Shown here piece after piece: positions 1 to 9,646 of a DNA stretch of 64,000 nucleotides. This DNA is from Sphingomonas sp. IC-56 (GTDB lineage Bacteria > Pseudomonadota > Alphaproteobacteria > Sphingomonadales > Sphingomonadaceae). A program made the position numbers and the translations under genes. Positions within the stretch are counted from its first letter, which is position 1. Each line of letters begins with the position of its first letter. The stretch covers positions 62,001-126,000 of the forward strand of contig NZ_JAJNDV010000009.1 in assembly GCF_021043375.1 (NCBI RefSeq), in the 5' to 3' direction. The notes beneath the pieces are model-generated. The model saw nothing but the letters and a program-made list of their open reading frames with translations. It had not been told where the DNA came from and did no database searches.

Positions 1-247
1 GCGGCCCTTCGAGATAGTCGACGCGGATGTGGTCCGGACGCTGCTTCTCGACCTTGGACGTGAAGCTTTCGCGCAGCCCCTTGAACCCGACGATCAGGTC
101 GGCGACCATCTGCGTGTCGCTGTTGGAGCGCACGCGTACCGCCGACACCCAGGGCAGGAACTCGCCATAGCGGCCGACATCCGCGACCAGATCGAACATC
201 TGCTGCGGCGTGTAAGGCAGCGAGCGGGTTTCGGAATGCTTAGGCAC
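1..247 (-). CDS. Coenzyme Q-binding protein Coq10/RatA-like (partial, 3' end outside window)
   Basis: START/polyketide-cyclase-like protein of the Coq10/RatA family, which binds ubiquinone or another lipid and supports respiratory-chain function. Only the N-terminal 82 residues are in the window; the gene runs off the left edge. The visible part has the family opening ([20 protein letters not shown]), then [10 protein letters not shown] and [13 protein letters not shown] chose the GTG at 247, which overlaps the lipA stop by 8 nt; no ATG fits the family N-terminus. It lies directly downstream of lipA and is probably translationally coupled to it. RatA toxin function is known only for an E. coli homologue, so the quinone-binding role is the safer reading. 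Confidence 0.85.
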   Translation of the reverse strand, partial: MPKHSETRSLPYTPQQMFDLVADVGRYGEFLPWVSAVRVRSNSDTQMVADLIVGFKGLRESFTSKVEKQRPDHIRVDYLEGP

Positions 248-1160
248 GTGCGAGCTTGGCCTCTCGCGCGGCGCGCATCTTCGCGAAATCGTCGCCGGCA
301 TGGTAGCTCGAACGCGTCAGCGGGCTCGACGCGACCAGCAGGAAGCCCTTTGCCCGGGCGATCGCGCCATAGGAATTGAATGCCTGCGGCGTCACGAAGT
401 CGATCACCTTGGCATGCTTGGGCGTGGGCTGAAGATACTGGCCCATGGTCAGGAAATCGATGTCGGCGCTGCGCATGTCGTCCATGACCTGGTGCACTTC
501 CAGCCGCTCTTCGCCGAGACCGAGCATGATACCCGACTTGGTGAAGATCGACGGATCGAGCTTCTTCACCGTCTCCAGCAGGCGGATCGAGGCGTAATAG
601 CGCGCACCCGGGCGGATCGTGGGGTAGAGGCGCGGGACGGTTTCGAGATTGTGGTTGTACACGTCGGGCCGCGCGGCGACGATCATCTCGACCGCCTGCT
701 CATGCTTGTTGCGGAAGTCCGGCGTCAGGATCTCGATGGTGGTTACGGGATTGGATTTGCGGATCGCCTCGATCACCTTGACGAACTGCTTGGCGCCGCC
801 GTCCGGCAGATCGTCGCGGTCGACCGAGGTGATGACGATGTGCTCCAGGCCCATCTGCGCGGCGGCATCCGCCACGTTGTTGGGCTCCATCGGATCGACG
901 GCGCGCGGCATGCCGGTCTTGACGTTGCAGAAGGCGCAGGCGCGGGTGCAGGTGTCGCCCAGGATCATCACGGTGGCGTGCTTTTTCGACCAGCATTCCC
1001 CGATATTGGGGCACGCCGCCTCTTCGCAGACCGTCGTCAAACTCTTCGAGCGCATCAGCGCGCGGGTCTGGGCGAAGCCGGCGGAGGTCGGCGCCTTGAC
1101 GCGGATCCAGTCCGGCTTGCGGACACGCTCGGGACGGGGAAGCGGCGACATCTCGTTCAT
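240..1160 (-). CDS. lipA: Lipoyl synthase
   Basis: Radical SAM enzyme that inserts two sulfurs into the octanoyl group on lipoyl domains of pyruvate and 2-oxoglutarate dehydrogenases. It shows both iron-sulfur signatures of the family: the auxiliary cluster cysteines 45, 50 and 56 ([12 protein letters not shown]) and the radical SAM CxxxCxxC at 71, 75 and 78 (CTRACAFC). The C-terminal RSSY motif, whose serine ligates the auxiliary cluster, is present. I placed the start at [10 protein letters not shown] (306 aa), the usual family length; ATG at 1151 is an alternative and a longer in-frame extension to 1244 is not supported. It overlaps the downstream Coq10-like gene. Confidence 0.97.
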   Translation of the reverse strand: MNEMSPLPRPERVRKPDWIRVKAPTSAGFAQTRALMRSKSLTTVCEEAACPNIGECWSKKHATVMILGDTCTRACAFCNVKTGMPRAVDPMEPNNVADAAAQMGLEHIVITSVDRDDLPDGGAKQFVKVIEAIRKSNPVTTIEILTPDFRNKHEQAVEMIVAARPDVYNHNLETVPRLYPTIRPGARYYASIRLLETVKKLDPSIFTKSGIMLGLGEERLEVHQVMDDMRSADIDFLTMGQYLQPTPKHAKVIDFVTPQAFNSYGAIARAKGFLLVASSPLTRSSYHAGDDFAKMRAAREAKLARA

Positions 1161-1272
1161 GGAGGCGCAAATAGCGATCCGCCCGCCCGGGCACAACCAA
1201 GCGCTGTGCATCCTTGATTGCAGTGCACCGAAGTGGGTTCGCAAGCGTTTGGCGAGCCATTATGGAGGCACC

Positions 1273-1902
1273 ATGACCTATTACACCGACCTGCTCGACG
1301 GCTATCAGCGCTTCCGCACCAGCGATTATCGGCGCCAGCGCGAGCGTTGGGCCGAATTATCGCAGGGGCAGGACCCCAAGGTGATGGTGATCGCCTGTTC
1401 CGACAGCCGAGTCGATCCGGCGCAGATCTTCGACACGCTGCCCGGCGAGATCTTCGTGGTGCGCAACGTCGCCAACCTGGTGCCGCCATTCGAAACCGGC
1501 GGCGGGCGCCACGGTGTGTCGGCCGCGCTCGAGTTCGCCGTGACGCAGCTGGAAGTGCCCGAGATCGTGGTGATGGGGCATGGCGCGTGCGGCGGCGTGC
1601 ATGCCGCGCTGACCAAGCGCTTCGCCGATGCCGAGCCCGGTGCCGGTGGGTTCATCGCGCACTGGGTCGACATGCTGGACGAGGCGCGCGACCGGATCGT
1701 GGCGGAGCATGGCGAGGGACCTGAAGCAGTGCGGGCGCTGGAGCTGGAGACAGTGCGCGTGTCGATCGCCAATCTGCGCACCTTCCCCTGGGTTGCGGAG
1801 CGCGAGGCGGCCGGCAAGCTGACCATCCACGGCGCCTATTTCGCAATCGCCGACGGGGTGCTGCACGTGCTGGGCGAGGATGGCCGTTTCAACCCGGCCT
1901 AG
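1273..1902 (+). CDS. Beta-class carbonic anhydrase
   Basis: Zinc enzyme interconverting CO2 and bicarbonate, supplying bicarbonate to carboxylases such as acetyl-CoA carboxylase. The 209-residue protein has the beta-class zinc ligands: Cys42 in CSDSR (with the Asp/Arg dyad 44 and 46), then His103 and Cys106 in GHGACGG. The ATG at 1273 is preceded by GGAGG at 1264-1268. It is divergent from lipA and followed by about 230 nt holding a palindromic repeat. Family assignment is secure; the physiological role is inferred. Confidence 0.95.
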   Translation: MTYYTDLLDGYQRFRTSDYRRQRERWAELSQGQDPKVMVIACSDSRVDPAQIFDTLPGEIFVVRNVANLVPPFETGGGRHGVSAALEFAVTQLEVPEIVVMGHGACGGVHAALTKRFADAEPGAGGFIAHWVDMLDEARDRIVAEHGEGPEAVRALELETVRVSIANLRTFPWVAEREAAGKLTIHGAYFAIADGVLHVLGEDGRFNPA

Positions 1903-1960
1903 CGCCTTCCCTCCCGCCCGCTTTGCGCCCAGGGTCCCGCTGCGTTCTCCGGAAAGAAGT

Positions 1961-1996
1961 AGAAGCGGGATCCCGGCTCAAGGCCGGGATGACGGG
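1961..1996. repeat. Palindromic (REP-like) repeat, single unit
   Basis: A GC-rich unit in the 230-nt gap between the carbonic anhydrase and rluE genes. Its core (GATCCCGGC, TCAA, GGCCGGGATGAC) forms a short hairpin. The same unit, in two inverted copies, occurs at 28929-29015, so this is a dispersed repeat. A degraded trace of an opposite arm (AGGGTCCCGCTGCG) lies just upstream at 1931-1944. The rest of the gap shows no gene. Confidence 0.8.
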
Positions 1997-2132
1997 AGTG
2001 TTTTGGGCCGATAGCTGAGTGGCCGATCTTCGCCGAGAAGACAGGAAAGCCGGCCAACAGGTCTGGTGGGCGCGGGCCCGGCGGCGGCATGCGTCGGGAG
2101 ACATAGCCGCAGCCGGACGCTATGCGCGCGGG

Positions 2133-2738
2133 ATGGCCCGGCTGCTCCTGTTCAACAAACCCTTTGGGGTCTTGTCGCAATTCACGGATCGTGGATCGCC
2201 GACGGTTCGCTCGACCTTGTCGGACTTCATCGCGGTGAAGGGCGTCTATCCGGCCGGAAGACTCGATCGGGACAGCGAGGGCCTGTTGCTGCTCTGCGAT
2301 GATGGGCGGCTGCAGGCGCGGATTGCCGATCCGCGCTTCAAGATGCCCAAGACCTATCTTGTGCAGGTCGAGGGCGATCCGCAGAAACCGGAACTGGCGC
2401 GCTTGCGGCAGGGCGTCATGCTCAAGGATGGCATGACCCTGCCGGCCGATGTTGCTCGTATCGACGCGCCGGACCTGTGGATGCGCGATCCGCCGATACG
2501 CCAGCGCAAGCACATCCCCGACAGCTGGCTGAAAATCACGATCCGCGAAGGGCGCAACCGGCAGGTGCGCCGCATGACGGCGACGGTCGGGTTGCCCACC
2601 CTGAGGCTGGTCCGCTGGTCGATCGGCGACTGGTGTGTCGCCGGGATCGCGCCGGGCCAGTTCGAGGAGGTGTCTGGCTCGGGCGAAAGGACCAGCGGCA
2701 CGTCCAAGGTGCCGGTTGCCGCCGGCCGTAAAAGCTGA
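2133..2738 (+). CDS. rluE: 23S rRNA pseudouridine synthase, RluE type
   Basis: RsuA/RluB/RluE-family synthase. E. coli RluE makes pseudouridine 2457 in 23S rRNA. The catalytic aspartate lies in [13 protein letters not shown], and the [15 protein letters not shown] segment is the family's C-terminal RNA-binding signature. There is no N-terminal S4 domain, and the protein opens directly with [15 protein letters not shown], which fits RluE rather than RluB. The ATG at 2133 gives 201 aa; the in-frame extension upstream to 2019 has no family match. The last 25 or so residues are a polar tail. Confidence 0.9.
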   Translation: MARLLLFNKPFGVLSQFTDRGSPTVRSTLSDFIAVKGVYPAGRLDRDSEGLLLLCDDGRLQARIADPRFKMPKTYLVQVEGDPQKPELARLRQGVMLKDGMTLPADVARIDAPDLWMRDPPIRQRKHIPDSWLKITIREGRNRQVRRMTATVGLPTLRLVRWSIGDWCVAGIAPGQFEEVSGSGERTSGTSKVPVAAGRKS

Positions 2739-2874
2739 TTTGAGGCTTCGCGCAGAGGGGCTTCGACGCCTTCCGCCCCGCGTACGCGCTCGGGATGAGT
2801 TGCTTCGGTCGTCTCGCGATCCGCTTTCTCTTGTAATTGCGTATCAAGGTACATCGGCAGGGTTCTGGAATTCA

Positions 2875-3705
2875 ATGAATTATCGCCATTCCTTCCATGC
2901 CGGCAACAGCGCCGATGTCGTGAAGCACAGCCTGCTGATCGCGCTCGTCCGGGCCTTGCAGCAAAAGCCGGGCGCGTTGACCCTGGTCGACACCCATGCC
3001 GGCTGCGGGCTCTATGACCTTGGCGGCGAGCAGGCCCAGCGCACCGGCGAAGCCGCGCAAGGCGTGCTGCGGGCCTTTGCCGATGCGAACCCCTTGCTGG
3101 ACGACTATCGCGCCGCCGTACGGGCGGTGAATGTCGGGGCAGAGCCGCACCTCTATCCCGGCTCGCCGCAGTTCCTGGCGCAGCTCCTGCGCCCGCAGGA
3201 CCTGCTGATCCTCAATGAAAAGCATCCAGAGGACGCCCGTGCCCTGCGCGGGGCGATGCGCGGTACGTCTGCCGCCGTGCACGAGCGCGATGCCTATGAG
3301 CTTTGGCTGGCGATGGTGCCGACCCGAACGGCGCGCGGCGTCGTGGTGGTCGATCCGCCGTACGAGCAGACCGACGAACGCGCCCGCATCACCGCCACGC
3401 TCGCCGCGGCGCACCGCAAATGGGCGCATGGCGTGACGGTGATCTGGTATCCGCTGAAAGACCGCACGACGCATCTGCAGTGGAAGAACAAGTTGCGTGC
3501 GCTCGGCATCCCGAAATTCATGGTCGTGGAGCATTGGTTGTATGATGCCGACCAGCCCGGCATCTATAACGGCGCGGGCCTTTTCATCGTCAATCCGCCC
3601 TATGCCTTCACCCAGGCGCTGGCACCGCTGCTGGAAGCGCTCCGCGCCGCGCTGGCGCCGGAGGGGCATAGGGGCGAGATCACCGCGGGTTGGTTGGAGA
3701 ATTGA
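2875..3705 (+). CDS. rlmJ: 23S rRNA (adenine2030-N6)-methyltransferase
   Basis: SAM-dependent methyltransferase that modifies A2030 of 23S rRNA. The 276-residue protein starts with the family signature MNYRHSFHAGN, has the SAM-binding DTHAGCGLYDL near residues 39-49 and the catalytic DPPY at 160-163. ATG at 2875 is the only start fitting the strongly conserved N-terminus; no strong ribosome binding site is visible. A hairpin followed by a T-rich stretch lies immediately after the stop, where it converges with ppk2. Confidence 0.95.
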   Translation: MNYRHSFHAGNSADVVKHSLLIALVRALQQKPGALTLVDTHAGCGLYDLGGEQAQRTGEAAQGVLRAFADANPLLDDYRAAVRAVNVGAEPHLYPGSPQFLAQLLRPQDLLILNEKHPEDARALRGAMRGTSAAVHERDAYELWLAMVPTRTARGVVVVDPPYEQTDERARITATLAAAHRKWAHGVTVIWYPLKDRTTHLQWKNKLRALGIPKFMVVEHWLYDADQPGIYNGAGLFIVNPPYAFTQALAPLLEALRAALAPEGHRGEITAGWLEN

Positions 3706-3712
3706 GACTGTG

Positions 3713-3747
3713 AGCGACCGCCACTTAGACGCGGTCGTTCTGTTTAT
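3713..3747 (+). terminator. Probable intrinsic terminator of rlmJ
   Basis: Eight nt after the rlmJ stop there is a 9-bp stem (AGCGACCGC at 3713-3721, GCGGTCGTT at 3731-3739, one G-U pair in RNA) with a 9-nt loop, followed by TCTGTTTAT. The element lies inside the last codons of the converging ppk2 gene, so this stretch serves both as coding sequence and as terminator. Confidence 0.55.
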
Positions 3748-4543
3748 CCGAGCATGCAGTGGCGAGATCGAGGGGGCCCAGGGCTTGCTCGGCGACGCGG
3801 GCGACTTCGGGATCGAGCAGCGGGGGTGTCATCGGCACCTGTTGTTCCAGCGCATCGGCAATGGCCTTGAGCGCGGCGATGCGGGCAGCCTTCTTGTCGT
3901 TGCCGTCGATGACGATCCAGGGTGCGGCTTCGGTGTTCGTTTCACGGAACATGTCGTGCATGGCGTCGAGATAGTCGGCGCGGCGGGCGCGGTTGCGGAA
4001 GTCGTCCAGCCCGGTCTTCCAGCGTTTCCAGGGATGCTCGATACGGTCCTTTAGCCGCGCATCCTGGGTATCCTGCGTGGCGTGGACGAAGATCTTGATC
4101 AGCGTGGTGCCGTCGGCGACCTGCTGGGCTTCAAAGGCGTTGATCTCGCCATAGCTTGCGCGCCACTCTTCCTCGCTGGCATAGCCCTCGACCCGCTCGA
4201 CCAGCACGCGGCCGTACCAGCTGCGGTCGAAGATCGCGATGTTGTGGTCGGATGGGAGCCGACGCCAGAAGCGCCAGAGGAAGTGGCGCGCCTTTTCCTC
4301 GGGCGTGGGCGCGGCGATCGGCCACACTTCGAAATAGCGCGGGTCCCACTTGGCGGTGAGGCGCTGGATGATGCCGCCCTTCCCTGCTGCGTCCCATCCT
4401 TCGAACAGGATGATCGCGCGGCGTTTGTGGACGATATGGGCGTAGTGGATGCGGCTCAGCCGGTCCTGGAGCTTTTTGAGCTTTTTCTTGTAGTGGCCGT
4501 CATAGGGTTTGCCGGCTTCATAATCGCTGAGATCGATGGTCAT
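3725..4543 (-). CDS. ppk2: Polyphosphate kinase 2 (PPK2 family)
   Basis: Polyphosphate:nucleotide phosphotransferase, usually using polyphosphate to regenerate GTP/ATP or phosphorylate AMP. The 272-residue protein has the thymidylate-kinase-like fold signatures of PPK2: Walker A GWDAAGKGG at 49-57 and the lid/Walker B-like DRSWYGR at 106-112. A single domain of this size points to class I or III; the sequence alone does not settle the nucleotide preference. It is separate from the ppx-ppk1 unit 5 kb away, so this genome has both ways of handling polyphosphate. Its 3' end overlaps the rlmJ terminator. Confidence 0.92.
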   Translation of the reverse strand: MTIDLSDYEAGKPYDGHYKKKLKKLQDRLSRIHYAHIVHKRRAIILFEGWDAAGKGGIIQRLTAKWDPRYFEVWPIAAPTPEEKARHFLWRFWRRLPSDHNIAIFDRSWYGRVLVERVEGYASEEEWRASYGEINAFEAQQVADGTTLIKIFVHATQDTQDARLKDRIEHPWKRWKTGLDDFRNRARRADYLDAMHDMFRETNTEAAPWIVIDGNDKKAARIAALKAIADALEQQVPMTPPLLDPEVARVAEQALGPLDLATACSDKQNDRV

Positions 4544-4579
4544 GCCCGGCCCAACGTGCGGGCGCGGCGAAACGCTGCA

Positions 4580-5971
4580 TCAGCAGGCGACGACGTTGAC
4601 CGCGAGGCCGCCTTGAGCGGTTTCCTTGTACTTGGAGCGCATGTCTTCGCCGGTCTGGCGCATCGTCTCAATCACGGCATCCAGGCTGACGATGTGGCTG
4701 CCATCGCCGTGGAGCGCGAGATAGGCGGCGTTGATCGCCTTGATCGCGCCCATCGTGTTGCGCTCGATGCAGGGGATCTGGACCAGACCGCCGATCGGAT
4801 CGCAGGTGAGGCCGAGATTATGCTCCATGCCGATCTCGGCGGCATTCTCGATCTGGGCATTGGTGGCGCCGAGCGCGGCGGCGAGGCCGGCGGCAGCCAT
4901 CGAGCAGGCGACGCCTACCTCGCCCTGGCAGCCCATCTCTGCTGCCGAGATCGAGGCACGCTTCTTGTAGAGGAAGCCGATCGCGGCGGCGGTCAGCAGG
5001 AAGGTGCGCGCGCCTGCCGGCGTGGGCGCGGCGCAGAAGGTCTCGTAATAGCGCAGCACTGCCGGGATGACGCCGGCGGCGCCGTTGGTCGGCGCGGTGA
5101 CGACGCGGCCGCCTGCGGCATTCTCTTCGTTGACAGCAAGCGCCCAGAGGCTGACCCAGTCGAACACGAGCGAGGGGTCGCTGCGCGGGCCGCGGGCGAT
5201 CAGGCGCTGGTGGAGGTCGCGGGCGCGGCGCTTTACCTTGAGCCCGCCGGGAAGCTCGCCCTCGCCGCGGCAGCCGCGGTCGATGCAGGCGGACATGGCG
5301 GCGCGCAGGCTGTCGATGAAGGCGTCGGTCTCGGCATCGTCGCGCCAGGCGGCTTCGTTGGCGCGGACGATGTCGGCGATGGAGACGCCCTGCGCTTCGC
5401 CCACTGCGAGCAGTTCGGCGCCTGAGGTGAAGGCGAAGGGGAGCTTGACGTTGGTCTGGGGCGGTTCGCAGCCACCCTCCACGATGGCGCCGCCGCCGAT
5501 CGAGTAGACAAAGCTCTCATAGGGTTCTGCGTCGGCGTAATGCGCGACGAAGCGCATGCCGTTGGGGTGCGCGGGGAGGAAGCGGTCTTCGCGGAAGACG
5601 AGATGCTGGCCTTCCACGAAGGGTACTGCGACATGGCCGCCGAGGACGAGCTGCTGTTCGGCGCGGATGGTGGCGACGATGGTCGCCGCCGCGTCCGGGT
5701 CGACCATTTCGGGGCGGTGGCCGGCGAGGCCGAGCAAGACGGCGGTGTCGGTGGCGTGGCCGCGGCCAGTGAGGGCAAGCGAGCCGAACAGCTCGCAGGA
5801 GACGCTAGTCGGGGCGCCGCGATCGAGCGCGGCCTCGGCAAAGGCGGCGGCGGCGCGCATCGGGCCGACCGTGTGGGAGCTGGATGGGCCGATGCCGATG
5901 GTGAACAGATCGGCCAGGCCGATGGTCGCTTCCGCCTGGGTGCGGGCGCGGGGGTTTGCCTGGTCCAACAT
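4580..5971 (-). CDS. sdaA: L-serine ammonia-lyase, single-chain iron-sulfur type
   Basis: Deaminates L-serine to pyruvate and ammonia with a 4Fe-4S cluster. The 463-residue chain fuses the beta domain ([16 protein letters not shown], residues 26-41) with the alpha catalytic domain. Cluster cysteines are probably among Cys348, 356, 390 and 401. The protein ends exactly in cysteine (NVVAC), matching the tail-in-mouth arrangement known for the Legionella enzyme, where the C-terminal cysteine reaches into the active site; that correspondence is inference. It is transcribed in the same direction as aspS and ppk2. Confidence 0.95.
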   Translation of the reverse strand: MLDQANPRARTQAEATIGLADLFTIGIGPSSSHTVGPMRAAAAFAEAALDRGAPTSVSCELFGSLALTGRGHATDTAVLLGLAGHRPEMVDPDAAATIVATIRAEQQLVLGGHVAVPFVEGQHLVFREDRFLPAHPNGMRFVAHYADAEPYESFVYSIGGGAIVEGGCEPPQTNVKLPFAFTSGAELLAVGEAQGVSIADIVRANEAAWRDDAETDAFIDSLRAAMSACIDRGCRGEGELPGGLKVKRRARDLHQRLIARGPRSDPSLVFDWVSLWALAVNEENAAGGRVVTAPTNGAAGVIPAVLRYYETFCAAPTPAGARTFLLTAAAIGFLYKKRASISAAEMGCQGEVGVACSMAAAGLAAALGATNAQIENAAEIGMEHNLGLTCDPIGGLVQIPCIERNTMGAIKAINAAYLALHGDGSHIVSLDAVIETMRQTGEDMRSKYKETAQGGLAVNVVAC

Positions 5972-6017
5972 GCTCTCTCCTGCGCGGCTTCGTTACTGGA
6001 CCATATAGGCGCGCGGA

Positions 6018-6043
6018 GGCGCCCCGGCGAGGGCCGGAGCGCC
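6018..6043 (-). terminator. Possible hairpin terminator after aspS
   Basis: A 10-bp stem with one mismatch (GGCGCTCCGG pairing with CCGGGGCGCC on the minus strand) and a 6-nt loop begins 9 nt after the aspS stop. There is no T-run behind it, so it may act only as an RNA-stabilising end. Confidence 0.35.
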
Positions 6044-6051
6044 ATGCGCGA

Positions 6052-7890
6052 TCAGCCGGCTGCCGGATCTACGATGCCGTCGGTGCCCTTCTTGGCGAGG
6101 TCGGCCGCAACCTGCGGCGAGAGGCGGATGCTGAGTTCCTTCAGCTGCTTCTCGCTGACGAACGACGGTGCGCCCATCATCAGATCCTCGGCCTTTTGGG
6201 TCATCGGGAAGGTGATGACTTCGCGGATGTTGGGTTCGTCGGCGAGCAGCATGACGATGCGGTCGACGCCCGGTGCCGAGCCGCCGTGCGGGGGTGCGCC
6301 GAACTTGAAGGCGTTGATCATGCCGGCGAAGTTCGCGTCAACGTCGGCCTGGCTGTAGCCGGCGATCTCGAACGCCTTGTACATGATTTCCGGACGGTGG
6401 TTCCGGATCGCGCCCGAGCTGAGCTCGATGCCGTTGCAGACGATGTCGTACTGATAGGCGAGGATGTCGAGCGGGTCCTTGGTCTCCAGCGCCTCCAGCT
6501 CGCCCTGGGGCATGGAGAAGGGATTGTGGCTGAAGTCGACCTTCTTGGCGTCCTCGTCATACTCGAACATCGGGAAATCCACGATCCAGCAGAATTCGAA
6601 GCGCTTCTTGTCGATGAGGTCGAGCTGCTCGGCAGCGCGAGTGCGCGCCAAACCGGCGAGCTTGGCGGCCTGGGCTTCCTTGCCCGCGGCGAAGAAGATG
6701 CCGTCGTTCGGACCGAGGCCCATGGCTTCGGCGATCGCCTTCATGCCGTCCTGGCCGTGGTTGTTGGCGATGGGGCCGCCGAACACGCCGTCCTTCTGGG
6801 TGGCGTAGCCGAGGCCCGGGAAGCCTTCGCTTTGTGCCCAGCTGTTCATGTCGTCGAAGAACTTGCGGCTCTTCTCATGGGTGCCGGGGGCCGGGATCGC
6901 GCGGACGACGTCGCCGCCCTCGACGATCGAGGCGAAGCGGCCGAAGCCCGAGCCCTTGAAGAAGTCGGACACGTCGGTGATGACCAGCGGGTTGCGCAGG
7001 TCGGGCTTATCATTGCCGTACTTCAGCATCGATTCGCGGTACGGGATGCGCTTGAAGGGGAGCGCCGAGACGCTGCGGCCCTTGCCTTCCCAATCGGCGA
7101 ATTCTTCAAACACGCCATGAAGAACGGGTTCGATCGCTGCAAAAACATCGTCTTGCGTGACGTAGCTCATTTCGAAATCGAGCTGGTAGAATTCACCTGG
7201 GCTGCGGTCGGCGCGGGCGTCCTCATCGCGGAAGCAAGGGGCGATCTGGAAATAACGGTCGAAGCCGGCGACCATCAGCAGCTGCTTGAACATCTGCGGC
7301 GCCTGGGGAAGCGCGTAGAACTTGCCCGGGTGGACGCGGCTGGGGACGAGATAGTCGCGGGCGCCTTCAGGGCTGGACGCGGTCAGGATCGGGGTCTGGA
7401 ATTCGGTGAAGCCCTGATCGATCATGCGGCGGCGCAGCGACGAGATGACGTTGGAGCGCAGCAGAATGTTCTTGTGCACCTTGTCGCGGCGCAGATCGAG
7501 GAAGCGGTAGCGCAGGCGGATATCCTCGGGATATGCGGCGTCGCCGAACACCGGGAGCGGCAGTTCCTGTGCCTGGGACTGCACGGTGACCTGTGCGGCG
7601 CGGACCTCGATCTCGCCGGTCGGCAGGTTGGGGTTCACCACGCTGGCGTCGCGAGCGATCACCGTGCCGGTGACCGTCACCACCGATTCGCTGCGCAGCG
7701 ACTCGATGGCGGCAAAGGCGGGGCCGCTGACGTCCGTGACGATCTGGGTGATGCCATAATGGTCGCGCAGGTCGATGAAGACGAGATCGCCATGGTCACG
7801 CTTGCGATGCACCCAGCCGGAGACGCGGACTTCCTGTCCGACATGATCGGCGCGCAGCTGAGCGCAGGTATGGGTGCGATACGGGTGCAT
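6052..7890 (-). CDS. aspS: Aspartyl-tRNA synthetase (probably non-discriminating)
   Basis: Class II synthetase charging tRNA with aspartate. The 612-residue protein has the anticodon-binding OB domain at the N-terminus ([13 protein letters not shown]), class II motif 2 ([15 protein letters not shown]), the bacterial GAD insertion and motif 3 ([17 protein letters not shown]). His33 in RDHG matches the histidine associated with non-discriminating enzymes, which also charge tRNA-Asn for repair by GatCAB; this is inferred from one position. I chose the ATG at 7890 (MHPYRTHTC), with GAGAGA just upstream; in-frame starts up to 7962 would add a non-homologous leader. It is divergent from rnd. Confidence 0.96.
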   Translation of the reverse strand: MHPYRTHTCAQLRADHVGQEVRVSGWVHRKRDHGDLVFIDLRDHYGITQIVTDVSGPAFAAIESLRSESVVTVTGTVIARDASVVNPNLPTGEIEVRAAQVTVQSQAQELPLPVFGDAAYPEDIRLRYRFLDLRRDKVHKNILLRSNVISSLRRRMIDQGFTEFQTPILTASSPEGARDYLVPSRVHPGKFYALPQAPQMFKQLLMVAGFDRYFQIAPCFRDEDARADRSPGEFYQLDFEMSYVTQDDVFAAIEPVLHGVFEEFADWEGKGRSVSALPFKRIPYRESMLKYGNDKPDLRNPLVITDVSDFFKGSGFGRFASIVEGGDVVRAIPAPGTHEKSRKFFDDMNSWAQSEGFPGLGYATQKDGVFGGPIANNHGQDGMKAIAEAMGLGPNDGIFFAAGKEAQAAKLAGLARTRAAEQLDLIDKKRFEFCWIVDFPMFEYDEDAKKVDFSHNPFSMPQGELEALETKDPLDILAYQYDIVCNGIELSSGAIRNHRPEIMYKAFEIAGYSQADVDANFAGMINAFKFGAPPHGGSAPGVDRIVMLLADEPNIREVITFPMTQKAEDLMMGAPSFVSEKQLKELSIRLSPQVAADLAKKGTDGIVDPAAG

Positions 7891-7993
7891 GGTCATTCTC
7901 TCGATGATCGTCGCCTTCGCGGCGGCGCAGGCATGGTAAGCGTGGCCGCGCATTCCTGTCACACCCCACTTTTGTCAACCCGAAGACCCGTAT

Positions 7994-9184
7994 ATGGCGA
8001 TGCTGATGCACATACATGGTCTGATCGAGGACACCGCCACCCTCGCCGCTCTTTGCTCTCGCCTTGCGAAGTCCGACTTCATCACGGTCGACACCGAGTT
8101 CATGCGCGAGAACAGCTATTGGCCCGAGCTTTGCCTGATCCAGGTGGCGAACACGGAAGAAGCCGCGGCGATCGATCCGATGGCGCCTGGGCTCGACCTG
8201 AAGCCGTTGCTCGATCTGATGACCGAGAATGACGAGGTTCTGAAAGTCTTCCATGCCGGCGGACAGGATCTCGAGATCGTTTATAACCTAACCGGCAAGA
8301 CCCCCTTCCCCCTGTTCGACACGCAGGTGGCGGCGATGGCGCTCGGCCAGGGCGAGCAGATCGGCTACTCCAATCTGGTCGATACCTATCTGGGCATCGT
8401 CGTCGACAAGGGCGCGCGCTTCACCGACTGGGCGCGCCGGCCGCTGGACGCGCGGCAGATCGAATATGCGATCGGCGACGTTACGCACCTTTCCAAGATC
8501 TTTCCCAAGATGCTGGAAAAGCTGCGCAAGAGCGGGCGCGGCGTGTGGCTGAACCAGGAAATGGAGCGGCTGGGCGACCCGGAGAATTACCGCAACGATC
8601 CCGACGCCGCCTGGGAGCGGGTGCGCATTTCCAGCCGCAAGCCCGAAGTGCTGGGACGGCTGAAGGCGTTGGCGCGGTGGCGCGAACTGGAAGCGCAGGG
8701 CAAGAACCTGCCGCGCGGCCGCATCGTCAAGGACGAGACGCTGGCCGACCTGGCGAGCAATCCGCCGCGCAAGCAGGCCGACCTGACGCGCGTGCGCGGG
8801 CTGTCGGCCGCATGGGCGAACAACGATATCGGCGGGCGGCTGATGGCGGCGATCGAAGGATCGAGGCCGATGTCGGCGGCCGAAATGCCGTCGCGCGACG
8901 AGCGCAAGCCGGCGCTGGGCAAGGACGGGGCGCTGGTTGCTGACCTGCTCAAGCTGCTGCTTAAGATCCGCGCCAAGGAGATCAACGTGGCGGCGCGGCT
9001 GCTGGCACGGTCGGAAGATCTGGAAGCGCTGGCTTCAGGCGTGCGCGTGGACCTGCCGATCCTGGAGGGGTGGCGTTACGAGCAGTTCGGGCGCGACGCG
9101 CTGGCGCTGGTCGAGGGTCAGCTTGGGTTCACGGTCAAGGGCGGAAAGCTCAAGATGACCCGTACCGAGGAGCCCGCCGCATGA
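7994..9184 (+). CDS. rnd: Ribonuclease D
   Basis: 3'-5' exoribonuclease of the DEDDy family, involved in tRNA 3' maturation. The exonuclease domain has the first motif VDTEF (Asp33, Glu35), the second around HAGGQDLEI, and the third in YAIGDVTHL with the catalytic tyrosine. An HRDC domain follows (ARWRELEAQGKNLPRGRIVKD). The start is ambiguous: ATG at 7994, 8000 and 8006 are in frame within 12 nt and none has a clear ribosome binding site; 8006 (MHIHGLIED) fits the family N-terminus best. The stop overlaps the next start as ATGA. Confidence 0.94.
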   Translation: MAMLMHIHGLIEDTATLAALCSRLAKSDFITVDTEFMRENSYWPELCLIQVANTEEAAAIDPMAPGLDLKPLLDLMTENDEVLKVFHAGGQDLEIVYNLTGKTPFPLFDTQVAAMALGQGEQIGYSNLVDTYLGIVVDKGARFTDWARRPLDARQIEYAIGDVTHLSKIFPKMLEKLRKSGRGVWLNQEMERLGDPENYRNDPDAAWERVRISSRKPEVLGRLKALARWRELEAQGKNLPRGRIVKDETLADLASNPPRKQADLTRVRGLSAAWANNDIGGRLMAAIEGSRPMSAAEMPSRDERKPALGKDGALVADLLKLLLKIRAKEINVAARLLARSEDLEALASGVRVDLPILEGWRYEQFGRDALALVEGQLGFTVKGGKLKMTRTEEPAA

Positions 9185-9510
9185 TCCGTTCGCTGCTGCC
9201 CATCGCCGCACTGGCCTGTGCCGCCTGCACGCCGCAGGCGCGGCCCCGGGCCCCGGCACAGGAGCATCCCCAGGTGACCGAAATAGCGCCCCCTGCCGTG
9301 CCCGTGGGCACGTGCGGCAGCGAGCGGCTTGCGACGCTGGTGGGTAAGACCCGTAGCGAAGCAGTCGCGGCCGAGGCGCTGCGGCTTTCCGGCGCGCGGA
9401 CTCTGCGCTGGATCGAGCCGGGCATGGCGGTGACGATGGATTATCGCCAGGACCGGCTGAACCTGTACGTCGACGCGCAAGGCAAGGTCGAGCGGCTCAG
9501 CTGCAGCTGA
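9181..9510 (+). CDS. Peptidase inhibitor I78 family protein, putative lipoprotein
   Basis: Small exported protein of the I78 (elastase-inhibitor-like) family, 109 aa. It has a short hydrophobic leader (residues 3-15) rich in Ala/Leu with cysteines at 13 and 16 that may be a lipobox, a Pro-rich spacer, and the I78 core: GTCGSERLATLVG followed by the characteristic WIEPGMAVTMDYR.DRLN and a C-terminal cysteine. The start overlaps the rnd stop, so the two are translationally coupled. Its target is unknown; periplasmic serine-protease inhibition is the family's presumed role. Confidence 0.8.
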   Translation: MIRSLLPIAALACAACTPQARPRAPAQEHPQVTEIAPPAVPVGTCGSERLATLVGKTRSEAVAAEALRLSGARTLRWIEPGMAVTMDYRQDRLNLYVDAQGKVERLSCS

Positions 9511-9549
9511 GCCGCGGCTAAGGCTGTATCGACATTGGCGCTCGGTTCT

Positions 9550-9627
9550 CCCCTCCTCCCAAGGGAGGGGCTTATGCGCTGCTCGGAATTCCTAACCCAC
9601 CCCTGGCCCCTCCCTTACAGGGAGGGG
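9550..9627. repeat. Pair of palindromic repeat hairpins in a convergent gap
   Basis: Two GC-rich hairpins, CCCCTCCTCCCAAGGGAGGGG at 9550-9570 split by an AA loop and CCCCTCCC...GGGAGGGG at 9607-9627, sit between the I78 gene and ppx, whose 3' ends face each other. The spacing segment carries no gene. They resemble the dispersed CCTCCC/GGGAGG repeats at 57, 61 and 63 kb and may serve as bidirectional transcript ends. Confidence 0.7.
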
Positions 9628-9646
9628 AATTCGACATCGAAGGGGT

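Noticed and set aside
5956-8232. A 758-codon plus-strand frame opposite aspS
   Set aside because: Shadow of aspS and part of rnd; composition is His/Arg/Val-rich with no domain.
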